Shown one piece after another: positions 10,985 through 24,420 of a DNA stretch of 64,000 nt. Source of the stretch: Epiperipatus broadwayi (Eukaryota > Onychophora > Udeonychophora > Euonychophora > Peripatidae); NCBI GenBank assembly GCA_028023455.1, contig JAQFVV010000257.1, forward strand, positions 1,244,001-1,308,000, in the 5' to 3' direction. Numbering within the stretch: the stretch's first letter is position 1; each line of letters begins with the position of its first letter. The notes below the pieces were generated by a model that saw nothing but the letters and a program-made list of their open reading frames with translations, was not told where the DNA came from and made no database searches. The position numbers and the translations under genes are program-made.

Positions 10985-11142
10985 CCCTACATGGTTAAGA
11001 AATTCAGCATCAACTCTGGGAAATAAATATATAAATATATTAAAATTCATGTAGAGGCTGGCTATTTTGAAATATGTACTCTAAAATATTTAGATATGTA
11101 TTTCACAAATGTTGGTGATGAATTTCTTAGCCATGTGGGCGA
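10985..11142. repeat. Imperfect fold-back, about 27-bp arms
   Basis: ACATGGTTAAGAAATTCA at 10989 recurs in inverted form at 11111-11139 (arm variant ACATGGCTAAGAAATTCA), with about 27 of 31 bases matching across the arms and about 100 bp between. This could be a small fold-back element or two opposed fragments of one repeat. The arm somewhat resembles the start of tRNA-derived SINEs, but no matching B box follows. Confidence 0.5.
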
Positions 11143-11144
11143 TT

Positions 11145-13245
11145 ATAAAGGGATGAATGGCTTTATTTTTATGTAATTACTAGAAAAATTTCTTATCATT
11201 GCTGTTGCTAGAATAATTATCAATAACTTTTGACAGTCTTTACATTAATTTATTTTCTCAATTTTCCACAATCTACTTAAAAATAAAAAGAGTCTCTTTC
11301 ATGTTAATCTAAGGTATTATATAGATTTAAATCCAGACATATTTTTATAGGCATCTTTTCTTATCCACTAATATCTGAATGCAGCATAAGATTTTAATTG
11401 TCTATCAAAGGCCACTTTTCTCTAAAATGGTCTAACAAATCTTCTGTCCTAATTAACTAGTCAATATTTTTTTTAATCCATTGATGATTATTTCGTTTTG
11501 TAATAATATTATTCATCTATAGGTGAAGTTAATAAAAATTTTCACAAATAGCAACGTTTACCTTAGCGCTTTCGGAGTAAGTTTACTCCATATTAAAAAT
11601 AGTAAAGTGTTGAAGATTCTTTTGATAGGACATACACATTTTAAGGAATCAAATGTGTTATTGTACTTTGATTTTCAGAATCTTCTTTTCTACAGCTGAA
11701 TCAATACAGGCATATAATGTATTTAGTATATTGTTTATTTAAATAAATTAAAAACCAATTATTATTTTTCAATTTTACTTGCACATATTCATAGCTATAT
11801 ATTAAAAGTATCTTTGCTTTAACCTTAATTGATTTCAATTTTATTGATATCTTTGTCTATGAAATAAATCATCAGTTAAGTCAAGATAGGTCTGGGGGAT
11901 TTGAGTGACGCTTTGATCTTCGTAAACCATAAATAATTGATTTTTAAAGACATGGCCTCTATGATATATATATATAACTGTCAATTAGTATGCATTTCAT
12001 ATCTATTAATTTATCTTAAGTCGGAAAAAAAAAATAAAGTTTTATCTTTTATTATTAATGATAAAAATAATATAACAACGTGAGTTATTTACCTGCATAT
12101 TTTTATAATGAATATTTTTTTCAAGAGAAATTTAATTTTTCTCTTAAGATTTAATCACAGCAAAAATCAGTTCTAACAATTCTTTTTTAACATTTCTTCG
12201 AGGTGAGCTCTTTCTCTTTCAACAATAGTTATCAGTAATTGCAGGAATGTATAGAATTCTGATTAGCTCTCTATAAGTAATGTTTTGAGTTTGGGTTTGC
12301 AAGTTAGCCTCAGCATGTGAGTTGTAATGACTCAATAATTAAACCCCATTCAGACTTTGTATTAATTGATATAATTATATACTTAAATTGTTATTTCAAT
12401 CTTCATTTTTAGAAATCTATTATTATAGTATCTAAGATACCCGAGTAAATTATCTGCAATAAAAAAAAAAATATAAATTTGCAATGACTAAAGTTTTTTT
12501 TTTTATTAAATATAAAATTATTAACACAAACGCATTGCACGCACACGTCTACACAGATACACAAAATAGGTTAATTCCTATATATATATATATAGCCTTG
12601 TAGCGATATTTTAGCAATGAGTATAGAAGGAATGGACATTAATCACTAGGTTTGTTAAATTGTGTTACATTTACGATCTTGTTCTACTCTTTAGCCAAGA
12701 ATAATTAAAGTAATCATTTACTGAATAATTTTGATTGACTAGTTATTATGATTGTGAGTTTTTAACTTGAAATAAAAATTCTAAATCTGTTTATAAGGTG
12801 AAAACATTTCAAAATATTACCCAGACTGGATATAAATACAAGATTGCAAACGTGCAAACCATCCACTCTGCTATTTACTAGTTAACACACACACACACAC
12901 ACACATATATATATTTCATATGATGGAATATATATATATCAAATAATTTAATGATTGTGTAAATATGCAATTATTTGAAGTTATATTAAAATTATTTATA
13001 TATTAACTAGATAATTTTTAATTACTTATTTGCATTTACTTATTTAGCATATGGATTTAGTCAGTTTATGTAACTGCTGACAAGTTATCATAAAGAAGCC
13101 TATAAAGATTTTAATTAGAGGATAGATTCATTCCTGATTTTATAAAGTTCTTCAATTCTCTCTTATGTTTGTATTTGCTTATACTTATGAAAATTAAAGG
13201 CTGATAGTTACATTAATAGGTATTAATTAGTTTAATAAATGTTTT
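11145..13245. other. AT-rich non-coding stretch
   Basis: No gene or element recognised. There is an 18-bp TA palindrome near 12580 and a (CA)n run passing into (TA)n at about 12884-12912, followed by an inverted (TA)n tract near 12929. Confidence 0.6.
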
Positions 13246-13259
13246 TGAAAAAGACTGAT

Positions 13260-14450
13260 AGTTTTTGTTTATGGAGCGGATGAACATTATTATAATCATG
13301 ATGTCTAGGAAGATCAAATTAAATTGGCTTAATTGTTGGATTTGGCAAGAGAAATATTTTTAGACTCTCATAAAAATTTCATTTTTTTGAACCATGATTG
13401 TAGCTTCTTGGTTATAAGTCCAAAGTAGTAATCTTGATTTGAGTTGGGTCTTAGGTGACAAAACTATATCTTGAGTTATTGGCAAGTATGAGTTACTTAA
13501 CAGTTTTTTATACATTTTCTATGAAACAATTTTTTTATGATATCTGGTGGAAGAATATATGCAAGAACAGGAAGCCACTGCAAAGGAGTATATTTAATTA
13601 TAGCATTAATATTTCTGTTAATAACATTTAATCTAGAAGTTTAGTTTGAGACATTTTTCTCTAAAGAGGTATAAAATATTTACCTGTGGAAAATGCTAAT
13701 GCCAAGGAAGCTGTTCATAAACTACTTGTATCACAGCACCAAACAATACTTGTCAGCTTTCCAAGAAGGTTATTCCTGGATATTAATTTTGTTATAATCT
13801 TAGACAAATGAGAAATTAATTTTGCTCTAACCTTAGACAAATGATTGGTTAAGCTATGATGTAAGATATAAGATTGTTTCATATTTTAAACATTTATTGA
13901 AAAAGACTATAATCAAATTATGAGAAGTTTCCCTTTTGTTTTGATGAAAAATGGAATATTCTATCATTATATAGAAAGTTTTCTACTTCAAGAAAGGATA
14001 TCATTTGAGAAACCAACACAATATTATCAGTAGAGATAAATATCCTGATTTCTGTATTTAGAAGACCACTCATTGATGATTGTATTAAATAAAATAGGTG
14101 AGAGAATTTTATCTCATGGAATCCATTTTGTAAGACTTGATGATGATTTAATAACATTTGAATTTTTCTATTACAGAGCATTTGTTATGTTAATGAGTGA
14201 TTTTCCTACAAATAATTTCTTTTTAAATAACTTTTTAGAAAAAAAATGTATTATTCTCACTAGAATCATAAATCTGAGTTTAGATTAATAAAGATAGTAT
14301 AAGTTTCTAATTTATTTTGAAAGCTTTTTTAAATGTGAGTTGTTAAAACTTGTTCACACCTATGTTTTTCTATTAAAACCAACCTCCTTTACAGGAACCT
14401 TATTCTCAACTATTGGTAAATTCTTGTTAATATTGATTTTTTCAAAAAGC
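13260..14450 (-). pseudogene. Decayed Jockey/CR1-like non-LTR reverse transcriptase
   Basis: The minus strand, read from 14450 to 13260 across several frames, carries pieces of a LINE reverse transcriptase in the right order. An open segment at 13918-14181 contains ISTDNIVLVSQ, which sits where active enzymes have YADDIVLVSQ, so the catalytic aspartate pair is altered. Farther along are a LISRNNLLGKLTS segment and, at 13540-13581, WLPVLAYILPPDII. That resembles the conserved WLPVL-xx-I-xPP block in the C-terminal part of this LINE group. FDLPR follows near 13305. Stops and frameshifts are frequent and no endonuclease was recognised, so the copy is dead and probably 5'-truncated. The clade assignment is from remembered family motifs. 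Confidence 0.65.
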
Positions 14451-16250
14451 TGATAGGGTACACATAATAATGGTATGGGACAGTAATTTTTTGAACCCTT
14501 GCTAGCTTTGTTTGGTTTTGAGACTTCTATAGATTTGCTTGCATGCTAAATTTTTAGCATTCTAGCTAAATGAATAATATTATTAAGTAGTTTTACCAAC
14601 AATATTTTGACTTTAATCTCTACATTTTTTTTCAGAAAATAAGAAGTATTTATCTACTCATGGATCTTTTCCTGATTGAAAACAATCAATAAAAAGTTTT
14701 ATATCAGCAACATCTATATATATTTTATCAGATCACTATTGCAGAAATGTTGTGAAAGAGATGCTCATAGTTCTGATGTAATGACACATCTTTTTTATCA
14801 GACTTGTGTTGTGAAATTTGGTAAATAAGTTAATCTAATTAGCACTCACAATAGTGGATCTTTTAGAAATACTTTTACATCCACCAACTTTTTATAAAAA
14901 TACATATGCCTTATAACTAAATCTTTTGACCTTCATTACTTAGGCCACCTGGATGGCCAGATGTTGAAACAAGTTCACCATTTCTCATCCCAAACCTGAA
15001 GACATATTCATTTCTAAGTTGAAAGAATTTCACAATAAGGACAGTATCATATTGTCCAGATTTTTATTTGACAATGCATTGAGCCTGATCAAGCTAGATT
15101 AAACAACACCAGTAGCATATCAGACTATCTGGTTGCCCGAGCAACATGTATTACTTTTATTTTATTTAAAATTGTATCATTCTTACATATGTATTTTAAT
15201 AAAGTTATTTATATATAAATCTTTTAAAGTGTTATTTCTCTATGGTCTATCTTCATACTATGGTATTCTGCAGTGATTTTATAAGTTAGTCAACAATTTC
15301 TGAATCTTTGCTGCTCATTTTATTCCAACATGAATATTCAATGTGAATGGACTATTTTCCTGATGTTATTAAAAATATTATTATTCCTATCATTGCAAGA
15401 TGAAATTAGAGATATTCTATTAATCATATATTTGAGATATCTCCTATATCAACATTGGTAGCCTTTCTTAAAGTGCATATCAGAACAGGATAGACTTCAA
15501 CTATACAAATTCAGATTCCAAGAGTGATTACAATAGGTTAGTGTCATTTATGAAAAGGATGATATAAATATCAATAGTTCAGCTGATAATGGTGTACCAT
15601 TTTTTGTAAAAACAAAACATAAATCAGTTGTCATTTCTGGTCACCATCAGCCAGAATGAAATGCTCATACTTGCTTGGCAACTTTCTTTTAATCTAAAAA
15701 CACAATAAAATTACTAACTTAACATTGAGGGTGTATCAGAATTAAAAATGGAAATCTTCTACAAATTAATTGTTCTGTACAGCATTGATCTAATGGTGCT
15801 TCAAGATACTCATCATTTTTCAAATAATAAGCATCTTCTTAAAAGTTCTAGTTTTGCATTGATTAATGATAGAATGTATTGCAAACTTAATATGGATTCT
15901 TTTGTTTCAAATTGTTTTGTAAAGCAAATGCAAATGACATTGAAATCACTATTCTGATAAATAGTTTTTATGTATGAAATATTTGCAACCCTAAACTAAG
16001 CAAATTAGGTCTACCCTCTGCTTTGAGATTGTTTAACAACTTCTGTATTTATTGAGATTCCAATTCTCATAGTAATCTTTGGGAAAAAATCATCCATAGA
16101 TATAAGATGAACCAAAAATTGTTAATCTATTTTTTCATTATTAAATATGCAATATTCAGTTTTATTTACTAGCATAGAGATCATATGTAATTTAAACAGA
16201 AAGGGTTTACACCTTAACATGTACTGAAATGTTGCTATAATAGCTCAACA
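14450..16250. other. Possible upstream remains of the Jockey-like LINE; otherwise unassigned
   Basis: Slightly richer in G+C than neighbouring DNA and without long frames. By position on the minus strand it could hold the decayed 5' half of the LINE ending at 13260, but I could not align any endonuclease motif. Nothing else was recognised. Confidence 0.3.
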
Positions 16251-16259
16251 ATTATTAAG

Positions 16260-16735
16260 GATACCCTCAAACTAAAGTACAAGATAGTGATTTTTGCTCA
16301 ACAAGATATTATTGAGCAACATTACAGTGTATATGCTTAGATTATAAATCTCTTCTGTTTAAGTTACAAAAGATTTCTGTGCTAGTAAATAAAAATTAAA
16401 TATTACTTAGTTTTTAATAGTTTGTAATATTAACACCTAGTAAATTGTAAAATTTTGTAAACATTAATATATAAAACGAAATTAATACTTTTAAAGCTAA
16501 TAAAGAAACATCTTCACACTCTCAAAGTAAGATACTTTAGATTGGCCTATACAGCTAAACTTGGGTACAAAAGATAAGACAGCCATTCTTATCTTTTCAA
16601 AAGTCTTTTCTTGAGTTTTGGTTTTAGAGTATTCTCGGTACTCAACAAGACATTGTTGAGCTATTATAACACCATTACAGCATATGTGTTTTAAGATATA
16701 AATTACTTCTGTTTGAATTATTAAATATACTAAGA
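16260..16735 (+). repeat. Degenerate direct repeat with TTGAG-bearing hairpins
   Basis: Two blocks about 343 bp apart share CTCAACAAGA(T/C)ATT(A/G)TTGAG, then ATTACAG and an ATAAAT..CTTCTGTTT tail (16296-16375 and 16640-16715). The shared core is itself an inverted repeat (CTCAACAA with TTATTGAG). Confidence 0.5.
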
Positions 16736-16749
16736 AAGAGATGGCCAAT

Positions 16750-19480
16750 TTTCCAATATAATTTTAATATATACGGTATATGAGCACAGACTTTCAGATG
16801 ACCCATTACTCTCCACTATATCTAATAACACCCTATATATTACATATATAGACACAGGTATAGAATAAGCCTGTGTTTCAGTTATAATATAATTTTAGTT
16901 ATATATTTTAAACTTCTTCCACTTTTTTCATAGAATTTTTAAATTTTATTACTTCAAATTAAAAAACTTTTGTAAACAATTAAATCCATTTTTAGGTTAT
17001 TAATTTCCAGAAAATCAAAATAGTGCATCATTTGCTTAATTTTATTTTCATGATATAATTTTAAGAGTTAGAACACATTATTTGAATTTTTTAATGAAAA
17101 CATCAGAATAAAATACATTTTTACAAAATATTAATTGAGAAAATAAATAACTATGGATAAAACATGAATTCCCAGAAACATCATTAGTTTATTTTGAAAA
17201 GCTTATTAATTCAATGAAAAGCTCTATTTTTTTGGAAAGCCATTAGTGAATCATTCCAAATGCATTTGTGGTTCATTTTCTGATTGGCTGGTCATAGGTT
17301 ACTGATTTATATTATTGACAGGCTAGAAAATATAAAACATTTTTTTTATCATTATGTTTTCTTCAAACACATAGATTTTATCATTAAGGAAATATGTAAG
17401 TGGCTTTAATGTACATTTTGACTATACAACTCACACACTTTAGACTATTCCACACAATCTTTCTTTAATAGTCATGCATATTAATATGTAAGTTTTTTCA
17501 TATCAAATGTATATTTGATTTTTTGTAAAGATTGATGTGTTTACTTGTATTAAAGAAATATAATAATTTCTAATGAAATAAAAAGTAATTTAGGATCATT
17601 TGTATATTCATCATTTGTGTATTTATATGTAAATGTTTATATATACTATATAACTAGAAATAAAAATTCCATCATTTCTATTTTGAAAATATCATTTTAC
17701 ACTGAAATTCTGTTTGCTAATGTCACATTTCTCATTTTTTGATAAGTGATCTAAACATTTTGTGGGTGAATGTCCATAAATTTTGTAATAACATATATTT
17801 TAATGAAATTGATATTTTTTCACTTCTCTTTGCAATTACGATACTCATATTTGATTGTAATTAATTTTATAGAATAATCAATTGATAAAAATAATTTTTT
17901 AAAATTATTTTTATGTTTTATTATAGATAACAATAAACATGTTGTTGTCTACAAAAATAATATAAAATATTTAAAAACCTATGCAAATTTTACCCTAGTA
18001 AAAATGAAATCTCCCATGATTTTATATATTAAAAATATCATACTTAATTTTTAGTTTAAGAATACATTATTATGTATTAAGTTTTACATTTATTAAATTT
18101 CATTCACTGATATTTTAAATAAAATTAGGAAATATAATATTAAATTTATTTTATCGTAATAAATTTAATGATATTTTTTGGAAATATAATATTTTAAGTT
18201 TTTAAATTTCTAACATATTGAATGTGATATTATCTTTTCCTTTTTATTATATAATAAACATTTTTTTTTGAAAATCCATTTCTATATATATATATAAATT
18301 TATATATTCTTTTAAAATGTGAAATAGATTTTTTTAAATCAAAATTTTTAAACAATATCTGTTTTCATGTACAGCATTTAAAAATAGTATGGAATTTATA
18401 CAAAAGATATGAATATATTATTAAGTTCACTTTAAAATGACAATACATATATCGAAATTATGTCTGCATTTTCTTCTTAAAAATAGATGTGTATTATATT
18501 ATATTTACAAAAATATTTCTTAATATAAGCTGTAGCTCTTTTGGAATTTTTTTTTAAATGTAATGAAACCTATTTTCTTCATTTGCCTAAAAGATAGAGG
18601 ATAAAAGTGATTTTTTCACAAAAATGATAGTACTGAGAAGCTATTAAAATTATAGGTAAGAACAATTTTATGATTATTATACACAAAAAAATATAAAGTT
18701 TTTTTCAGACTTTGCAATTGAAAATGTTTGATACCTATAATTTGTAAAATATGTGTTCATGTACAAATATTCTTATTTTATGCTTTTTATTGTGGTAAAT
18801 TAACTTCTTAATACATTACTTTCTTCCTGTAATTTAAGATTATATACAATATTAAAGTGGATTTTTTGATATAATAAACTGCAGAAATATATATAAATAT
18901 TTATGAAGTTGAAGAAATATAATGTATTGATAAACCTATCTTGTTTTTTATTTTCTTTTTACTCATATTCCATAAATTGAAAATCTTATTATTTTAATGT
19001 ATATTAATTTTGATTTTCATAAATGTTATAAATAATTAATATTTTCATTTTTTCCTATTTTTTAAGCTTTTACTATAAAACAATTAATATAAATTGTTTA
19101 ATGTTAAGACGAATCAGTTGGAATTACTTTTATAAAATTGAAAAATTAAAGCTACAATTTTTTTTACCTGTCAAATAAATATATGAAATAAATTGTTCAG
19201 TAACCAAATTAAACATTCATGGTTATATAAAATTAAATCAATTTAAAAAAATTTATACTATTATAAATATCAGTTTTTAAAACAGTTTTATTGGTATTAT
19301 TAAAAGAAAAGTATTATTATAAAGTTATAAAAAAAACATACAAAAATAAATACATTTGTATTATTTCAATATGTATATGTATTGAATCAGGTCTTAAAAG
19401 AAGATGGATATGATTTAATTGGGTTTAAACACCTTTTATAATAATTTAGAAACACAGAATGAACTGGTTCTTCAAGCAGA
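16750..19480. other. Very AT-rich stretch, no gene seen
   Basis: Composition is extreme, with stops in every frame. There are short (TA)n tracts (near 16835 and 18284) and an ATTGGC (reverse CCAAT) word near 17284, but no supported promoter or transcript. Confidence 0.6.
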
Positions 19481-19554
19481 GAAGTAGAATATGATTGATA
19501 GATGAATCAGCAACAATACTTATATACAGATCGAGGCTATACAAAACATAACCT

Positions 19555-19743
19555 ATGATCACATTTTCAATCTATAGCACTTCTCGATTGCTGAATTCAA
19601 ACTCCTGCCATCCAAATCATTTTATTTGTTTTGAAGATCAACCTCAGGCCCCATCTTATCATAGGTTATATAGCCAGTATGCTTCAGATGACATGCACAC
19701 AATCCAGCATTTTCAATATCCCATGACTAGCTCATACTCTTAA
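19555..19743 (+). CDS. Candidate terminal exon of an unknown host gene
   Basis: A frame of 62 codons stands out from the AT-rich surroundings by mixed codon use. It ends in a serine-, tyrosine- and glutamine-rich peptide (…QHFQYPMTSSYS, stop at 19741). If it is an exon, the likely acceptor is TTTTCAATCTATAG ending near 19576, because the same frame is closed by a stop just before 19552 and the first ATG lacks support. The C-terminal composition would suit a transcription factor or a low-complexity tail, but no domain is visible. It could equally be a fragment of a decayed element. No upstream exon could be found in this window. Confidence 0.25.
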   Translation: MITFSIYSTSRLLNSNSCHPNHFICFEDQPQAPSYHRLYSQYASDDMHTIQHFQYPMTSSYS

Positions 19744-19814
19744 GCAGGGTTCAGCACATTTATTTAACACCTAAAAGTAATTCTCCACTAATTTACTGGT
19801 GATGCAGTTACAAA

Positions 19815-19836
19815 AGAGAGAGAGAGAGAGAGAAAA
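19815..19836 (+). repeat. (GA)n microsatellite
   Basis: About ten GA dinucleotides in a row. Confidence 0.85.
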
Positions 19837-20054
19837 AAATAGACAAAATAACAATTAAACAAACATTAATATTTATTCATGCACACAGATAACTAATATA
19901 ATATAAAATAACACAATATAATATCTTACATAAAATACAAATGATTACTTTCAGGCTATAGTTATAATAGTCCTACATTAAAGTTCATTTCATTTAAAAT
20001 AAACAGTCTACACTGTGATCAGAATATATTTAAAAGTATCTTTACCTAGGTTTT

Positions 20055-20530
20055 CATTTCTTTTATTTTCCAACCAGTTGGCTTGCTTTTTGGTTCCAGG
20101 GATTCTCTTCATTTCTTGGGTCAACAATGGGGGGGGGGGGTTCAGTAACATTTACTTCATCATTTGGGTATTACTTTCCAGTAGGGGTTCAGGCAGGAAC
20201 AGTTGATTTTTAGAGGATTTTGGTCCTGAAGTCTGTTGAACAGTTTCTAAAATGATCTAGTAAGCATTTTACTAGATCAGCAGCTTTTGCATTTAAGTTG
20301 ATTGCATCACTAATTGTTTGACTTACTACTGCAGTTACAGTTTCTGAATATCAGGATCTCTTGTTGTTTGGATTCTGCTTTGGGCCAAACTGGTTTACAG
20401 AATGAAGACCAGACTGATTAACAATAACATTAATAGCAATCCCAACTTGAGCTGAACTCAAACCAAACTGAATTACAGATTAAAGAGCAGAAAGATCTAG
20501 CAGATTGCAGCCTTGACTGTATATCACAAA
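20055..20530 (-). pseudogene. Broken reading frame of unknown origin in a GC-richer island
   Basis: On the minus strand one frame stays protein-like for about 150 codons, interrupted by roughly seven stops. Two stops-free stretches of 40-50 codons include SAQVGIAINVIVNQSGL and ETVTAVVSQTISDAINLN; a proline run encoded by a G-run (20129-20139 on the plus strand) comes later. I recognise no family. A retroelement gag or a processed pseudogene are possibilities. The island also contains the candidate exon at 19555-19743 on the opposite strand. The plus-strand short frame here is a shadow. Confidence 0.3.
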
Positions 20531-20559
20531 ACCAACTAAAGAACAATAATCAAGATGCA

Positions 20560-21700
20560 ACTTTTATACTTTTTTCTTTTTCATTGCCTTCCATAATTTT
20601 TAATGTTTATCACACTTAAATCTATTTTTAATTAAGATCATACCCCACATCCATTTTTTTTTTTACATTACTTTTTATCTTAATTCTTCATTCAGATTCA
20701 TCTACTACATTGATAAGATAGTGCACAATTTTTTTAATTAATTCAACTATTGATTTTGATTCTATTATCAATCTGAAATCTTATAAACTAATTAATTACA
20801 TTTTTGAAAGTTTTTCTTTTACAAACAAATTTTATTCTAACTTTTCATATATATATATTTTTTTAAAAAAAGGAGAGAATGAGTTTTAAAATATTTTTTC
20901 TATTTCAGTTTCTCCTCACATTCTACTTCCCTGCCCTTTTCTTAACAAATAGTTTTATTATATTTTAAAAGCAAAATATGAGTAATTTTTTATTTTATTT
21001 TTTAAAACTACATTTTAAAATCACTTCTTAATTAATTATTACTTTTGGACTATTCTCCTTTATTTGATTTCTTTTTTTAATAAATCTGATGATTTATTTT
21101 TTAAATGAAAAAAATATGTAATACAGAATATATGTATGTTTTTAACATATATATTCACTCACATTACATTATGTAATATTTGCTATTGCAAACTATTATG
21201 TGTTTATACATTATTAAAACTACAGGATTTTAGATTATTTAAATTTACATTTTCAAATAATTTATCAATCTTTTGTGATTTTATATATATATATATATAG
21301 TTGTGTTTTAATCCCAATGATTGTATGCACCAGATATAACAGGTGTGGAATTCACCCTTGCATAACTTCCCTTACTTCACGTCTTCTTGATTCTCATCAT
21401 TCCACAGAGTTCAAACTCAGGAAGAATGTACACATACTCTGTTTCAAGTTATGATTATTTTGTTTCTGACATGTGCATTGGATATCCATATTGTGTGATG
21501 AATTGGAAAATAGACAAGTAAAATGATCAACAACCAATTTAATTTAAATTTAATGTTTAACAAATTTATTTTGATGACGATTTCTATTCATGATTGTTTA
21601 TAGTAAAATGATGTCTTTCCTTATCATTTTATGATTGTACAGGCATGATCATCCTTTGTTGTATTCATCAACTATTGACTAATCCTAACGTTTTTTCTCT
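20560..21700. other. AT-rich non-coding stretch
   Basis: No gene seen. It contains (TA)n at about 21281-21299. A slightly GC-richer patch at 21310-21500 includes GAGTTCAAACTCAGG but nothing identifiable. Confidence 0.6.
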
Positions 21701-21702
21701 AC

Positions 21703-23190
21703 GAAGGTTGGTCATTCACCGTTGTAATTTAATAATTTCAAATTAATGTAGAAGATAATCTAAGATTATATTTAATGATTAACTCTTTACTAACTAAACT
21801 TTTTGTCATCATTTAGTCATTAATTTCTGATCCATTTGTCTATTATTGAAGATTACTTTTAGGTTCTGAATCCCTTTTCTATTCTGGTGTCATATAAATA
21901 TATGATAGAACAGACAAAATAGGCAAGGGTTAGTCATGCATTCTGAATAACAAATAATTAATAATTAAAGTAATCGAATACAAACATTGAACATCAAATA
22001 TTATAATTGTCAAAGTGTCAGCACTTAATACTGTATAAGAACAAAGTCTCACTTCTAAGTCAATAGATTATTGGTTCTATTAGTAAGCAAGTTTGGGAAT
22101 CTGCACCTATATTTTATTATTAAATGAAAAATTAATATTAGAATTGATGACTCCCGTTCCCTATAAAATAATTGATGATTGAATGGATTGACTCTGTTTT
22201 TTAAAGAAAAAAATCAATTTAACAAACAAAATAATAATAAAAAAAAATTATAGAAACATAACATGAGATATTAATGCAGGGTAGTATAGTCACAGTTCAA
22301 AATCTTATAGTTTATATTGGAAAACATTCAAATATCTTTGCCTTTAGGAATGTTCTTTTGCATTAACTGGATGGTAGATTTTCTTATAGTATTTGGTCCA
22401 CCATTTGGATTTTTGCAGTGGTGACTCAGACTTTTTTATAAACTATCTTTCATGTGTGAGATAATTTCTTTAATTGATTATACGGCATTGTAGATCTTTT
22501 TGCTAGCATGGTTGTCATGATGTTAATTTTAACTGATACTCATAATGGGAACTCATGGTTCTATGATGAGTAGTTCCATCCCTACAATGTTTTCTCATTT
22601 CCTAGACATGCATGATTTGTTCTGTCCTAGTCTATAACTTGGATTAAAAATATAAATTTTATGGAATTAGTGGTGGTTTTGTTTAATCAACTTTCTCAAG
22701 TGTGATTATAGTGCTTATGAGCTTTAATGTTAAGGATTGTTAAGATGATGATTAAATTAATTTTAGGAATTTATAAAATAAATTTTCTTGATGATGTAAT
22801 TTATTTGACTGTTTTTTTTCTTAAAAGCCAAGTTATTATCTCATATTTTTTTCTTTTTATTATCTCATATTCATCTTTTTGATGTTCGGTCTTTAAGTGT
22901 CTGCTTTTATTTGTATTGTTGAAGTCATTTTGATATTTATAAAATTTTATGCTGGATTAATAAACAAAACGAATTTAACATTAATTATTTCTTTCTTTTG
23001 TTTTTCAAGATTTTTGCTTGATTGTGTTACAGGTTTGATATATAAGTATATTTTTTCAATTTTTTATATAAGTCATTATTGTCATAAATATGGTTGTAAT
23101 TGACATATTTACACATTTATCAATATATAATTAATAATGTATATTTGGTTTGTTTAATTGTGTGGTTATTGGTTCGTGTTATACATAAAG
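21703..23190. repeat. Unknown 1.5 kb repeat family C, copy 1
   Basis: Matches 38806-40328 in the same orientation for about 1.5 kb (roughly 84% by eye). It starts at GAAGGTTGGTCATT and ends at GTTATACATAAAG. Flanks outside both limits do not match, so this is a bounded dispersed element. No frame is conserved between the copies, and there are no obvious terminal inverted or direct repeats. It may be a non-autonomous retroelement or a 5'-truncated LINE tail. The 68-codon frame at 22897-23103 is not preserved in copy 2. Confidence 0.8.
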
Positions 23191-23194
23191 GGAA

Positions 23195-24120
23195 CTAATA
23201 AAGTTGTTAATTTTCTATATATATTGTGCCAGGCATTATCAAATGTCCATGCACAAAATCTTCTGTAAAGAACATTACAGCAGATATACATATAAATCTG
23301 TAGATATTAAGCACAACAAATACATAAATGTGCTACATTAGTAATGGAAGTTGGGTCTGAGCATTATAATACCCACACACACAAATTTAAAATAGTGTAC
23401 ACAAAGACACCTATAATAAACTGATGTAATTTTTATATTTTATTTTAATTGTTTTGTATGTTTCAGTATATATCATTTTATGTATTTTGTTTTTCTCTGA
23501 AAAATTCAAATAGAGAAAAGCAAACTTTATTAAACAAATAAATCAAATGTTGGAACATATTAGTAAAATAAATAATTAAAGCAATTGTTCCAACATACTT
23601 GTATATATTTTTTTAATTACTTTTCTAAAAACTAATCTTATTCCATAATCAAAAAAATGTTAATTGCTTTGGTAAAAACTTAAAAAGCAAAATGTTTGAT
23701 AACGAATGTTAAAATTAAAATGTTATTTTTTTATAGATGAAATAAAATTCTTTTAAATTAATATCTGTAATGAAGTGGCCTGAGTATTCAAGATGGAAAC
23801 TAATCATTGTATCAAACCCTAAAATGTAGAATTTAATCAGAAAAATAGAAAGAATGTTATAATCTAAGTGATGAGGTAAATTAAAAGGGTTGGCTGATTC
23901 ATACTTCTCAGAGGGCTATCTGAATTGCTTCTTATGAGTGGGATTGATATGTTTTAGCCAGTGCTGGGGGATTCATTCTTTCTTTGGCATTCAAGTTGTT
24001 CATTACTTTGGCTCCAGAATTCTTCAATCATCTAGCCATTTAGAGATTAATTTATGGACTAGACTACTCATATTTTCTAAGAAGAAATCCATTATACAGT
24101 TCTTTTAAGAACTCTTGATT
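23195..24120. other. AT-rich non-coding stretch
   Basis: No gene or element recognised. TGGAACAT and GTTCCAAC words about 40 bp apart near 23550 and 23588 form a weak inverted pair. Confidence 0.5.
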
Positions 24121-24179
24121 TCTTAAGGATTTAATGAACTATTCAAGATAGCGAATGAACATTTAATAATAATTATTGT

Positions 24180-24420
24180 ATTATAACTGATAGAAAATAT
24201 GGAGAAATCTTCCAGAGCTTCCACTAAAATGACCATGGGGTAAAAAACCAGCCAGTGCATCTGCACTTTCTCTGTCCAAATTGCCAAGATGTGACCACGC
24301 CAGTTCCAGCTAGCCACAATGATGATAAAAGCTGCCATGCCTATGCCTGAATGAGATGAAATCCTCACCACACAACTAGTTGAATTGAAGCCCACTCAAA
24401 GCCCAGTCAGGAGAAGATGA
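24180..24420 (-). pseudogene. Old RTE-type LINE C-terminal scrap
   Basis: In the minus-strand 90-codon frame, SWNWRGHILAIWTEKVQ corresponds to the K-W-x-W-x-GH-x-A-R...W-x-x-x-V block found downstream of the reverse transcriptase in RTE elements. The window's own RTE element has LKWSWPGHIARR at the matching place. The continuation drifts out of frame. Only this short segment is recognisable, so the call rests on motif memory and on comparison with the element at 44.1-47.4 kb. It would be a separate, older copy. Confidence 0.45.
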
